This document shows positions 11,238-22,275 of a stretch of 64,000 nucleotides of DNA, piece by piece. A program made the translations under genes and the position numbers. How positions within the stretch are numbered: the first letter of the stretch is position 1; the number at the start of each line of letters is the position of its first letter. This stretch comes from Flabesymbios commensalis. Taxonomy: Eukaryota > Annelida > Polychaeta > Terebellida > Flabelligeridae. The stretch is taken from positions 83,009,155 through 83,073,154 of the forward strand of contig OZ024908.1 of NCBI GenBank assembly GCA_964017125.1. The letters are read 5' to 3'. The notes beneath the pieces were generated by a model. The model worked only from the letters and a program-made list of their open reading frames with translations. It did not search any database and was not told where the DNA came from.

Positions 11238-12374
11238 CTGTCACCCATGCCCTCTTTTCAATGTCCCCAATATAACAAAAAATGCCTTATTAGGGCGAAA
11301 TATGCTTTAGAATGCATTATGTAAGTCCTAATTAAATTTAATTAAGTCTTAATTTAATTTGTCGAAGAGTATGCCTCCGACCCCTCTAGACAGTAATACA
11401 AGGAGGCTGACTGAGTCAGATATATGATAGGCGCCTCCTGTCAGTCAAATCTTGGATCCGTCAATTAGTGCGAGAGCATTAGTGTTATGTCTAATACGAT
11501 TGGAAGGCAACTAAAACATACATTTATTTTCAATTGGCTTTCATATAATACATTACCTCATTACTTGTGTATCTATACGTAATAGATAGAACGGCTGTTA
11601 TACTCACTCTTGTTCCGCTGCTCTGGGGGGGGGGGGGGGAGGGGGGGGGAGCTATGTGATAATCTTGTTATTTGAAATTTGCTGACAAGGATCTTGTTGA
11701 CAAAATGGAACCATTGGATTCTGTGATAAATTAAATAAAAAAAATCAAACTTGAGCAAAGAAATGGTTAATTTACGTAACCAAATATACTAAAAGCTGTT
11801 TTTTTCAGGAATTATAGCGGGGCTTCTACCCATACGAGTGCTGAAACATCCTTAAAATCTACCTTGTGTCTGTTTTTAATTCAAGATGGCCGTCATCACG
11901 GTGACGCCATTTTTCGAAAAACCAAGGGTACACTTCATCATTTTTACAATTTGAAAATAATTTATTGTGTGTTTACCCAGGATTTGAGGTACGAGAGGGA
12001 ATAATATCAGTTCTTGACTTAAAATATATCCAAGATCAATCACACGGGGAGACCATGTGTTGCTTGTTATGCGGTCACCGTTCTAGGTTATTTTTTTCAA
12101 ATTATCAGTTTGAGTGGATTCGTTCAGAAGTACCACGAGTACTATTAAATTCAGAAACCGTACGGTATTTCTAATAGTATTAATGTCTAATTATTCCCTT
12201 AGAACATTATATCACTCATATTGTAATAATCCTACCGATTTATTGTGACGCAGTAGAAGTCCCTGACCAGAATAGTGTCTTTTATTAGAAAAAATGAGTT
12301 ATCATGGTTATTGTGACACACATATAACATGGCGTTAAGGGTCGCTAGGCATCAGCATTCCAATTATAGGGTGA
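11238..12374. other. Unassigned DNA with a poly-G tract
   Basis: Two long G runs at about 11,624-11,650. Nothing else recognised. Confidence 0.5.
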
Positions 12375-12677
12375 GCGGGGGCCCTAGGGTGGTGGTTAGC
12401 ACCCCTGCCTTTCACGCTAGAGTTCGGGGTTCGGTTCCCGGTCTCGGCGGTTTGAAAGAAACAAAAAATGGTCCTTCCCCATCCACGTGTAAAACTCAGT
12501 ATTGTGGGGAGACCGAGAGGTGGCGTGCTCCGCCTCAGACCGCCAGGGCACGAATTTCGAATCCTGTGTCTGGAGGACAGTGTCATCTCAATCATCTCAC
12601 CATCCTCAAGAGGTTCTCCTGGCCCAGTTTAGCCTATAGGTGCACAAGGTAACCTAAAGCCCGATTCATTTCATTTC
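12375..12677 (+). mobile_element. Dimeric tRNA-derived SINE, near full length
   Basis: Two tRNA-like heads in tandem. The first begins GCGGGGGCCCTAGGG, has an A-box-like TGGTTAGCACC and a B-box-like GGTTCGGTTCCCGG. The second has ACCGAGAGGTGGCGTGC and ACGAATTTCGAATCC. They are joined by GAAAGAAACAAAAAATGG, and a tail with CCATCCTCAAGAGG and CAGTTTAGCCTA ends in CATTTCATTTCC. Related copies are at 15,570, 37,581, 38,588, 42,238, 53,530 (minus) and 58,716 (minus). Confidence 0.85.
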
Positions 12678-12749
12678 CAATTGCAAGGTTTGACGAATTT
12701 AACCTGTTGTTAGCGCAGCCTGACCCGTCAGATTTTAAAGTGATGAGTC

Positions 12750-13690
12750 ACATAATACCATGTCCTAACGATATACGCCATATTCTGAAAAAATAAAATG
12801 CCATTTTCTTGCTTTATACTGCGTATCCCGACATTGTTATACACATCCTGATCTTAACACAGTCATAGTGCCATGCAGCTTGATATAATAAGGACGAAAA
12901 ACTGTTAGTTATATCTCGATTTTATAGTGCATATTCGGACATTATTATGCCATATCCAGACATTAAGATGACATTTAATGATGCCAAACATGCATATCCT
13001 AGCATATCCATGCATATTATAATTCAAACATCATGACATTATATTGTCATATCATGAAAAAAAATACTTACCCTGATAAAAAATGTCGTTCCCTGACCAT
13101 GCACTGCCCCACATCCTGACATAAAAATGTAATTTCTTGACAACAAAATGCCACAACGTGACGCCATACTGCCATGTCCTCATATTACAATGTTATATTT
13201 GCACATTAATATGCCAGATCTTGATATTATAATGCCACATCCTTCTATTATGAGGCCATATTGTGTCATTAAGCTGCCATATAGGCTACTGATATTATAA
13301 TGCTGTATACTGACTGTAATATGCCACATAATGAAAATAGTATGGCATAGCTTGGTATTAACATGAGCTCGAAAATGGTATGATCTAATGATATAAGACT
13401 ATATTGTGACATTAAAGTGGCATATCCTGATATTACAATGCCATATCCTGACTATATAGTGCAATATATCTCCTGCAATATTATTGCCATATCGAGACGT
13501 TAAACGGCCATAAACTGATAATATAATTCCACATATTGACTTTATAATATCATAACCTGACAGTCAAATGTGATATCCTGACACTAAAATTTCATTTACT
13601 TATATTAGAATGTCGTTCCCCGACCATACACTGCCATATAATGTTATATGATGATATTGTAATGCCACATCCTGACATAAAAGCTCCTCT
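12750..13690. repeat. Degenerate minisatellite built on GCCATATCCTGACATTA
   Basis: Across about 940 bp the words ATGCCATAT, CCTGACATTA and TATAATGCC recur roughly every 25-30 bp in the same orientation, with heavy divergence and spacing drift. Clear examples are near 13,180, 13,210, 13,420, 13,435 and 13,545. It fits an old short-unit array. Confidence 0.6.
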
Positions 13691-14349
13691 AACCCTTGAA
13701 TACATTTCAAGTCATAAATTTGCTTTAGAAAACTTTTGAAAAATAGTCGTCTGCGCAGTAAGGCTTATTTTATATGTTTCAGTCCAGTTAAAAAAAATAT
13801 ATTTAGATCTAAAGAGCAGTGGCGTAAACAGAAGTGGGTTCTATATTAATATGGCATCCAAATTTCTAGTGGGTACGGTCGACGTCATGCCCCCATGAAC
13901 AACTCCCCCCCCCCTCCCCAGTAAGTCACACTACATACTCGTTAGCTCGTTAGCTCGAGATGATTGATCAGGTTGTTTTGCCAGTTAAAGTTATTATATG
14001 GTCCGCGGGCAGGAGATTTCACCTGTGTAGAATGTCATCTATACAATTTGAAGGCGGCGGTAATATTTATTAGTAAAAGTAAATCACATTAAAAATAGAT
14101 CATGTATTTGCATCTGTAAGAAATAATAACCGGCGTGTTTCTCTTCTGTGAAAAATGCATTTAATATTGATATTAAATATTCATCTGTTTATTCAGCTCA
14201 TACGAAAATTCTATTTTATCATATCATTAAAAATAATAATATTGAGTAAGATTGTCCTAGCACTCGCTGCACGATGATAATTGACTTTATTTTTTCATTC
14301 TTTATGTCAGAATTTGTACGTGGGTATAATTTTATAGGCCTATGTTCAC
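13691..14349. other. Unassigned DNA
   Basis: A C-rich tract at about 13,905-13,917 and a short GTTAGCTC duplication near 13,940. No gene seen. Confidence 0.5.
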
Positions 14350-14440
14350 ATCCTGGTTGGACCATTCTACGGATATCTGGTCCAACATTAAACCAACATT
14401 AAACCAACATTAAACCAGTATAGTTATGTTTGCTGGAAGT
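14350..14440. mobile_element. Degraded copy of the CAGCAAACACG palindromic family
   Basis: It contains three tandem AACATTAAACC words and ends in ATGTTTGCTGG. The left arm is poorly preserved. Confidence 0.5.
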
Positions 14441-15569
14441 CATTCATTTCCACTTAACTCATACCTTTGCACACGTCACACACCTAACATGGCACAGACA
14501 CAAGCAGAAAAATAATTGGTTTATTTTTCTAGAGGTTGGCAGCCCTACAGATATTTTTGGCTACCTCTAAAGTTAAAACTAAGTTGGAATTCGTGTTTGG
14601 CCGATTTCAACTGAACTGCCGTAACACCAGGTTCAGAAATACTTTTTACGTGATAAAATATACAGAGAGATTTTATATTTTTTTCCATTTTTATGAAATT
14701 TTGAAAATGTTTCATTCCGTTGCAAATATATTAAATATTGAATTTAAATAGTCATCTATTTGTCATATTTGTTGAGCTCATACAGAGCTCATTGTTCAAA
14801 GTCGATCCCCGCACTGAAAGAGTAAAATATTTATAATGACCGTAGACCCATAACATAGGTAGGCGAAGTTGAAATGTTTTCCAAAACACGTCAACTGACA
14901 TTAATCAAATGTGCAGGTAGCTGTTAAAGACCAGAACGTTACACGTTACACGTTACAAATTTAGCCCATTTACACAGTTTGAGATAAGTCGCAGTGGATT
15001 AATGTTGGGGCAGCATCGCAAATGTGTTTCAATGTGAAATTATCGAGCGTTAAGGTTTCACCACACAAATTCATTCGCGCATAGTTCCTTTTTTTAAATT
15101 TGTGGCTCTTTGCAGCAGCCTCGGTGGTACATATTACAGATATATCATTTTGCTACCAATTAAAATCGATTCTGTGATGATTTGCTGTAGCAAAAGCATC
15201 GAAATAAGCAAAGAAATGGTAACAGGAAGTCCTTGCGCTACCAGTAACTGGGCTCTTCTCAAAACCGCACTCATTTTTTTTGCTAGGTCGCTCAGGGGAC
15301 AGTGGGTAAGAGGTTATTATGGCCCAAATAAAAAATACGCCAGTTTCACATGCATTTTCTATGTTTTATATTGAAAGAGAGCAGACTGATGGTTAAAATA
15401 ATATATAGGGTTATTTACATTTCTCCTCTCTAAGTGCAAAACACACCAACGCGAACGTCAGCGCGATTAGGCACGTGACGAGTGACGCGACGAGTGACGC
15501 GAAAATTACATGACTGTCCACACACCAACGCGACGACCAACGCGACATGTGAGGCGCGACAGCCGGCGG
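14441..15569. other. Unassigned DNA with a fragment of a TTAA-type MITE
   Basis: At 14,797-14,880 AAAGTCGATCCCCGCACTG and ATAATGACCGTAGACCC match the element family at 36.8, 42.0, 55.9 and 63.5 kb. Near 15,430-15,560 GACGAGTGACGCGA words recur in a short GC-richer patch. Confidence 0.5.
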
Positions 15570-15814
15570 GCGGGGGCCCTAGGGTAGTGGTTAGCACCGA
15601 TGCCTTTCACGCTAGAGTTCGGGGTTCGGTTCCCGGTCTCGGCGGTTTGAAAGAAACAAAAATGTTTCTCCCCATCCACGTGTAAAACTCAGTATTGTGG
15701 GGAGCCTCCGTGACCGAGAGGTAGCGTGCTTGGCCTCAGACCGCCAGGGCTCGAATTTCGAATCCTGTGTCTGGAGGACAGTGTCATCTCATTCATCTCA
15801 CCATCCTCAGGAGG
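15570..15814 (+). mobile_element. Dimeric tRNA-derived SINE, 3'-shortened
   Basis: The same family as at 12,375, with both heads present. The second head is better preserved here (CTCCGTGACCGAGAGGTAGC, GCTCGAATTTCGAATCC). It stops just after CCATCCTCAGGAGG and lacks the tail. Confidence 0.85.
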
Positions 15815-16932
15815 TACGTTTCGGCTATGATCAAATAATGTTTTTGAAAAACTGACGCGACGTCATTTAGAGCTGACAATCACGTCACCAATTCCAGCTA
15901 TATAGAAATGATTGTATGTATGTGTTATACAGTAAATTATGGGAAAATATCACATTATATAATGATGCAGCAGGTAATTTATAAGATAAAGGTTAGATGT
16001 AATACAGTGAAATACTGTGACGTTTATCAGAAATATTACCTTTAGATTATATTTCATTTTAGTGTTGATATATGTTTTAAGTATTGAAGTGCCAGAAGCA
16101 TTGTGCAGGCAACTCTTCTTGTTGTATTTGGGGATTTGTTTGTTCGGCTCTCTGTGTTTGCTATATATGGTACATACCAGCAGTTGGAAAGAATAAATCC
16201 CATTCAGATGACCGTGGTGTGCGAGCTGGTAGGGCGAGATTTGAACAAGTAATGCTTTGTTAGTGGTGCGGAATTTGATTAAATCTGCCATTAAAAAGTC
16301 GAAGTTAGGAGAGAAAAGCCTATTGCATTTCAAAAGTGTAACATGATATAAATAGGATGATACCACGTACATAGTTTATTGACCTGTTAATTTGCACTGA
16401 ACTGAAAATAAGAATATTGTTCAAGGTGTTTGATTAAATTTTTTTAAATATTTATTGTACAAATGTTTATTTCTGTGGGCTTAATAGATAAATGTAAACA
16501 ATAAGACATATTAGATAATATACATGTAGGCCGATTGTATATTCAGTTATCTTGTATCTTTTTTTTTCCAGTTGCAAAAAAGCATACAGAATGAATCAAA
16601 AGTGAGCGATTTACATATATTTATGTTCACAATTTTTGAAGACACATATATCAATTGTGTGCTCTTTAAAAAATATATATATATATATTTTAAATGGTTT
16701 TAAGGTTTCTTATGTATATTCTAATGTAAAGAACATATTTACTTTGTACTTTGTTTATTGCTATGCAATGTATCAAGATTAACATTATTTAATAGTATTA
16801 CTACAATAAAGCCAAATGCCTAATTATTTTTCTATTACAGTTTAGTGTAATAAGCAATAGCAACCAATCCTTCGATTTACCTCTACGTGTTTTATATTCC
16901 CATCATCTTATTTGTAATAATTATCGTTTCAG
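15815..16932. other. AT-rich DNA upstream of the SET exons
   Basis: A (TA)n patch lies at about 16,671-16,688. Further SET-gene exons might lie here, for instance after the acceptor-like TTTTTTTCCAG ending at 16,571, but none could be recognised by content. A 140-codon minus-strand frame at 15,950-16,372 shows no domain. Confidence 0.4.
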
Positions 16933-17032
16933 CGTGACAAAAGAATAACTTCCGAAAGCAATGCGAAGTTTTGGTGTGAAACAGGTCTGAGCCAGGATGG
17001 TTTTAACAAAACCTTCCTATCTGAGTCTAAAG
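16933..17032 (+). CDS. SET-domain protein, exon with the N-terminal edge of the SET domain
   Basis: A 100-base exon bounded by an acceptor (GTTTCAG ending 16,932) and a donor (GTATTT from 17,033). It ends in phase 1. Its translation finishes GLSQDGFNKTFLSESKG when the last base is joined to the next exon, which is how the N-terminal edge of SET domains commonly reads (a D-G-F stretch, then an E-x-KG turn before G-x-GVF). SET domains transfer methyl groups from S-adenosylmethionine to lysines. The reading frame is open through the whole exon and the phase matches the next exon exactly, which is the main support. Earlier exons were not found. Confidence 0.65.
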
Positions 17033-17214
17033 GTATTTTTTCCGGCCTATTATAGTTATGCTACCGGACGTTCATACCCAATAAAAGTATGATGATTATA
17101 TTACATTTACAAGATTATGTTATACAACTAGTCCCTACAACGTTCATGCTATATTTAAATAAGTGTTAATTCCAACCTATTTAGCTGAGCTTTTATTTCT
17201 AATCGTCATTTCAG

Positions 17215-17456
17215 GAGTTGGTGTATTTTCTCACAGAGACTTTGTGCAAGGAGATTTTTTACTGGAATTAGTTGGTGAGAGAGTAAGTAAAGAATGTGCA
17301 GAGGCGAGATACCTCTTCCATCAGAATACAGATAGAAGAAGAAGACAGTGGAAACACTTTTTCCTTATACGGTGTGAATACCAAGGACATAATTATTCAT
17401 ACCATATAAGGGGTGATAGATCACCTTTAAGACCTTGTATTTTTTCATTATACTAA
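17215..17456 (+). CDS. SET-domain protein, second exon (start of SET fold)
   Basis: This exon follows the previous one after a 182-base intron whose acceptor is ATTTCAG. The joined sequence reads SKGVGVFSHRDFVQGDF, then LLELVGERVSKECAEARY, the characteristic start of a SET domain (GxGVFaxxxfxkGdfllEYxGExis). A Leu stands where Tyr is usual in the EYxG motif. Later residues FFLIRCEYQGHNYSY occupy the strand that precedes the CIDA-type segment. The rest of the fold, including the NHSxxPN pseudoknot and the catalytic Tyr, is not in this exon, and the frame stops at 17,456. A possible donor lies near 17,410, so the true exon end is unknown. KMT5A-like families are the closest pattern I recall. 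The locus could be a live gene with a distant next exon, or a decaying copy. Confidence 0.65.
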
Positions 17457-17600
17457 TTTTTTTTCAAAAATTAGTTTGCGGTATATTATAATTTATTTGT
17501 TGCATAACATAACAGTTTTACAACAGATGCACCAGTCCGGCTTATTTATGTGTATATAAGCAAGCAAAAACAAACAAAGAATTACGCGGGAATTACGCGA
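17457..17600. other. Spacer between SET exon and microsatellite
   Basis: AT-rich with no recognised feature. No further SET exon can be read here. Confidence 0.4.
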
Positions 17601-18005
17601 ATGAATGAATGAATGAATGAATGAATGAATGAATAAATAAATGAATGAATAAATGAATGAATGAGTGAGTGAGTGAGTGAGTGAGTGAGTGAGTGAGTGA
17701 GTGAGTGAGTGAGTGAGTGAGTGAGTGAGTGAGTGAGTGAGTGAGTGAGTGAGTGAGTGAGTGAGTGAGTGAGTGAGTGAGTGAGTGAGTGAGTGAGTGA
17801 GTGAGTGAGTGAGTGAGTGAGTGAGTGAGTGAGTGGGTGAGTGAGTGGGTGAGTGGATGGATGAATGGATGGATGGATGGATGGACGGACAGACGGATGG
17901 ATGGATGGACGGACGGACGGACGGACGGATGGATGGATGGATGGATGGATGGATGGATGGATGGATGGATGGATGGATGGATGGATGGATGGATGGATGG
18001 ATTGA
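17601..18005. repeat. Mosaic tetranucleotide array: GAAT, GAGT, GGAT and GGAC blocks
   Basis: Successive blocks of GAAT (to about 17,662), GAGT (to about 17,850), then GGAT with GGAC patches to 18,005. The units differ from each other by single substitutions, which suggests stepwise unit turnover. The flanks do not match the composite element at 1 and 38.9 kb. Confidence 0.95.
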
Positions 18006-18184
18006 TGGATGAACATATGTATCATATTAGTCTGAAATAAATGTATAAATTATCTTACTATCGTCTTTTATGCATTGTTCTAGAATGAAACATGCATACG
18101 TTTTTTTCATAACAAATCCAATAAATACAAATCTAATTCAATTTATCCCGTTTCTCAATTTTTTATCACATACTGGATGTTATG

Positions 18185-18365
18185 GTGTCAGGATTTTCGC
18201 ACTTTCGCTGTTTAAAATCTCACTCTTTCGCATCGCCCTTTCGCAGTTTCGTCTCGCCCTTTCATCTCGCTCTTTCTTTGTTTCGCTTTAGTTGCTTCTA
18301 CTTCCATTATTTCGTACTTATTTTGTTTCGAAATTTCGTTGTTTCGTACTTTCGTTGTTTCAAAC
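18185..18365. repeat. Minisatellite arm, TTTCGTACTTTCGTTG type
   Basis: Repeats of TTTCG, TACTTTCGTTG and CGCTCTTTC words, clearest at 18,310-18,361. They are the inverse complement of the array at 18,670-18,845, so together they form long imperfect hairpin arms around the 41-bp repeats. Confidence 0.75.
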
Positions 18366-18666
18366 TCTGATGTGATGGTTAACACTACCGTCTGTCGCGC
18401 CGGGATTGACTTTTCAGCAGACACCCTGATGTGATGTTTAACGCTGCTGTCCGTCACGCCGGAGACCTGGTGAAGAGGTTAACGCTGCCGATCATAACGT
18501 TGGAACCCTGGTGAAGAGGTTAGCGCTACCGTACATCACGACAGAGCACTGGTGAAGATGTTAAGGCTGCTGTCCATCACTCTAGAGCTCGGGTGAAGTG
18601 GTTAGCGCTGTCCTCTTTCACGCCGGAGCCTTGGTGAAGAGGCTAACGCTGCGCCCATCACAATGA
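18366..18666 (+). repeat. 41-bp tandem repeat resembling a tRNA-derived SINE head
   Basis: About seven copies of a unit like TGGTGAAGAGGTTAACGCTG followed by CCGxCCATCACGCCGGAGC. The word TGGTGAAGAGGTTAACGC is close to an RNA polymerase III A box in tRNA-derived SINEs (TRGCNNAGYNGG), and no B box is present in the unit. The last five units keep a 40-42-bp period; the first is longer. Confidence 0.7.
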
Positions 18667-18845
18667 AATAAAAAAAGTACGAAACAAGGAAAGTACCGAA
18701 CTACGAAATAACGAAATTACGAAACAGCGAACGAAAGTACGAAACAACGAAAGTACGAAACTGCGAAACAATGAAAGTACGAAACAACGGAAGTGCGAAA
18801 GTACGAAACTGTAAAATTACGAAACAACGAAATTGCGAAATAGTC
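18667..18845. repeat. Minisatellite arm, GAAACAACGAAAGTAC type
   Basis: Repeats of ACGAAACAACGAAAGTACGA, irregularly spaced. The inverse complement of the arm at 18,185-18,365. The same words fill 29,230-29,765. Confidence 0.85.
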
Positions 18846-19400
18846 TGGACACAGAATGGCATAGGGGCCTAAATTAGCCCAACCTTGCAAGAAAGACCCC
18901 AATGAGGTTTTTGGTTGATTTTGACTCCTCAGATGGCTTACTTTGAGAAGCAGATCAGTACCCATGAAGTACCGTAGGGCAAAAATCGGTAGGCCCTATT
19001 CAAGATTGCGTCCAAAATGGCCGCCATATACATGGGGCGGTTTGCTAACTTAGTTATTAAGTGGCACAAATTGTTATATAAGACCTCTTTTTTAGGGTTT
19101 CAAGGTATAAGGAATATAAATAATATGTTATTTTTTTATTTAAAGGTCAAGGTTAGATGTTACTGGCAAAAACATATTTTTATTTGTAAATTATATTCAC
19201 GTATTTGGTAACTAATAAGTGGCACAAGCTGTTATATAATATATCGCTTTTAGGGTTTTGGGGTAAGAGAAATCCAAATATGATGGGAAAGTATAAAAAG
19301 TTACGGTCAAAGTCAAGGTCATTTATCATAGAATTATGTTCATTCATATATATATATATTCCAATGAAAGGAGGCCGTTTTTATCTCAAACCTTCCAATA
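18846..19400 (+). repeat. Dispersed repeat flanking the minisatellite (copy A)
   Basis: The segment with CCAACCTTGCAAGAAAGACC, GAGAAGCAGATCAGTACCC and AAATGGCCGCCATATACA recurs in inverse orientation at about 28,940-29,230. The minisatellite therefore travels as part of a larger unit. Two internal copies of TAAGTGGCACAAxxTGTTATATAA lie about 155 bp apart (near 19,059 and 19,217). Confidence 0.75.
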
Positions 19401-19464
19401 TCTGGTAACAATCATTTCTCGGGGTTTTCTTGCACAAGACCATCTAGATTAATAATCCGTCGAC

Positions 19465-19990
19465 TTGGGTTTTAAAAATCCAAGATTGCGACCAAAATGG
19501 CCGCCAAGGGATATACTAGGTCAGAACATCAGAACTATTAGACATAGATATGTGATTTTGGTGTCCAACATATGGTTTTCAAATCAAAGATTGCGACCAA
19601 AATGGCCGCCAAGATATATACTGGGTCAGAACATCAGAACTATTGGACATAGAGATGTTATTTTGGTGTCAAACATATGGTTTTCAGGGTCAAATAATTT
19701 ATTTATGGAGCGTATATAACACTAAGATTTAAAAAAGTCCCAATCCAAGATGGGGCCAAAGATGACCGCCAGATACAGCCCATGGTGATTCATAGCTTCA
19801 GTATTGATTAGACATATGCTCCTACAGATGTGATTTTAGTGTCTAACATATGGTTTTCGGGGATTAAGAAATCTGTGATGTGTATTTAACAATACGATAG
19901 ATAAAAAGTAAAAAAGCGAAGATGGCGTCTAATATTACCACCACGTAATCTTATCATAAGTCATAACTTCGAACATATGATTCCTTTAAG
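19465..19990 (+). repeat. 105-bp tandem repeat with AAATGGCCGCCAAG words
   Basis: AGATTGCGACCAAAATGGCC occurs at 19,483 and 19,588, each followed by GGTCAGAACATCAGAACTAT and then AACATATGGTTTTC. A third, diverged copy starts near 19,745 and a trace near 19,918. Single words of the same family are at 27.9, 44.7, 45.6 and 46.9 kb. Confidence 0.75.
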
Positions 19991-20217
19991 CAGGTTTTCT
20001 CAGAACTTAACCTTGTAGATCAATTATCGTCGGATAAATGATACAACACATAATTTGGCATGGTCAACCGTTTCAAACCTATTAATATGGAAGGGGTACT
20101 ACCAGAAAAACACCATTTAAGTCTAATCTGAATACGCCAGTGATTGCAATTATCAATTTTCACCAGCACCATCATGAATTTTAAAGGCCCATACCCAGTT
20201 CAAAAGTTTAAAATTCA

Positions 20218-20278
20218 AAAGTTTAAAATTGTGTTATATAGGCTTATTATAAGCCTATATAACACAATTTTAAACTTT
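20218..20278. repeat. 61-bp near-perfect palindrome
   Basis: Arms 20,218-20,246 and 20,250-20,278 (AAAGTTTAAAATTGTGTTAT, continuing to GGCTTA) are exact complements around three bases. Such a palindrome can extrude as a cruciform or fold in RNA. Confidence 0.9.
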
Positions 20279-20284
20279 ATAACT

Positions 20285-20323
20285 AGATTTACGATGATAT
20301 AAGCCTCATATCATCGCAAATCT
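20285..20323. repeat. Second hairpin directly after the palindrome
   Basis: Arms AGATTTACGATGATAT (20,285-20,300) and ATATCATCGCAAATCT (20,308-20,323), one mismatch, 7-base loop. Only six bases separate it from the first palindrome, so the two probably belong to one element. Confidence 0.85.
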
Positions 20324-20329
20324 ATATTA

Positions 20330-22260
20330 TCTTTCTCCACCCTCCATTTGAAAGAGATATGTACCCGATAAGTGTGTATATCTGAACGTTCATGCAATTG
20401 ATAACAACCATCGCTTTATTATAATGGCTTTGACTAACTAAGCCGCTGAGGGTCTAGATGAAGGGTCCGATGTTGATTTTTTTTTGTTTTGAAAGGATCA
20501 ATACTGAGGAAAATCCCTTCCTTTTTGTCAGTACACCAGCCACGAACATCTCATGAATATTACCTGTGTATTTTGGCGATGTTCACAATGTCCCGCACAG
20601 ATGTAAAATATGTCAATTAGCCGAGTTCAAAAGTGTCGACACTTTGCCGTTAAGTTGTGCTTTTCCGATGACAATGTAATTAAGCTAGCAACATCTTTGA
20701 CGATGTGATACATCTGAGACTTTACACACTTATCCTAATAAGGGTTAAGAACTTTTTGTCATAGATTACGGCTAAAAAATTATAAACAAAAACTATCTTT
20801 AGAAGGAAATAATCAAATCATTGACTCGATAACATTTTCCTGTCAGACATGGTGACGGCATTAAAAATAGGTGGATCTAACAAACAAAAATGTAATGACC
20901 GACATTTTTTGATAATTCGTCTTTTTCGAGCCCTGGTTACGTTGCCAACGGATGTTTCTAAAAGTTGTAATATTATCTATCGGAATGTTGCCTTCACTCA
21001 ATCAAGCACTCAAAAAGATAAAGCACAGCTAAAACGAAAATATGCCATTTGCCTGAGTATGGTCCTTTAACTGAATGGAAATAAGTTTCAATGTCATTTA
21101 TAGATCAAATCAATGATGGTGACTAAAATCAATGAATATCTACTCCGGATACCGAATAAATGCACACAGGGAATATTTATATCATTTACAATGTATTTTC
21201 TGGCATCATACATGAGTCAAATCCGAAATGGCCATGAATGGCCATTGAAAAGATAAAAAATGATATTGTAAATAAAAAGAAAAACAAAAAGCATGCATGT
21301 GTTCAATCAATCAATCAATAAATAAATAGATAAAGTGATCAATAAATCAATCACTGAGACACATGACGCTTAACATTCTCACCTCAGAGATTGGGTTGAT
21401 CTGAGCTACATCATCATCTATGTGTGGAACATGGTTTGTTTCTTACACCCTTGTAAATGCAAGCTGTTATAACTAAACGTTCAACAACCATTTTTATCGC
21501 AAACCTCTGTATACATTTAAAAGACATAATTATGTTTGTTGTAAATAGTCATTTCAACTGTGATGAAGGCATCTCATGAATTAACATCCAAATCCCTGGA
21601 TCGACTTTTTATAGCTTGACCCGAGACTCTCAACTGTAATGGAATGAACTACTTCTTACCCTAATGCGGCCGTGTAAGAACACGAGATTCTTCGGCTTAT
21701 AAACTAGATGTATCTAAGTCAACCATAATATGTGACACGCCACAAGGGCACCCGATGTATGTCGGGATTTCAGGTTTTGGGTGAAGCCTCATTATTTACC
21801 AAAAAATTGAGCAGATAGACAGTTCAAAATGTTACCAATCAACTGTCGAAATATCAAAAAGGTCTACGATATATTTTATGTATAAAAACGATTTTATTCA
21901 AGCCTTTTTGTATGGAAATTCGTCAACCTGTGAGCGTCAATAGAGACTATACCTACTTTTTTGTGGTATCTCAAATGTTTGCCTTTAAACTCGTCCAGTT
22001 GCCAATGGGAGTGGAGGTTTTGGCAAGTATATTTTGGAAAGCATTAGACCGTATTTTGAAGTGTATTTTTTTCATATCGGGTGGACTAGTATGATCTAAA
22101 TATGTTTTAATGTGTGTTTTACACCTTAGAACTACAATCTATTTGTCTTTGGGGGCAAGGTCTGCTTCATTTATATTAGATATATGATCCCTCATACAAA
22201 AAAGATAATTATTTTGACAAATGCCAAGCTACTCGGGGCAAGTGTTTTTTTTATATTTAA
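20330..22260. other. Unassigned AT-rich DNA
   Basis: Short AATC/AATA repeats near 21,305-21,352. No gene, RNA or defined element recognised in about 1.9 kb. Confidence 0.5.
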
Positions 22261-22275
22261 ATGGTATGCTCACAA

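Noticed and set aside
12335-12652. Proteins of 86 and 107 residues
   Set aside because: Both lie within the SINE and reflect its GC-rich tRNA-like heads.
15950-16372. 140-residue minus-strand protein upstream of the SET exons
   Set aside because: No domain, low-complexity AT-rich composition, no splice context. It could be an unrecognised repeat remnant.
17582-18040. His-Pro-Ser-Ile and Trp-Met-Asp-Gly repeat proteins
   Set aside because: Direct translation of the tetranucleotide array.
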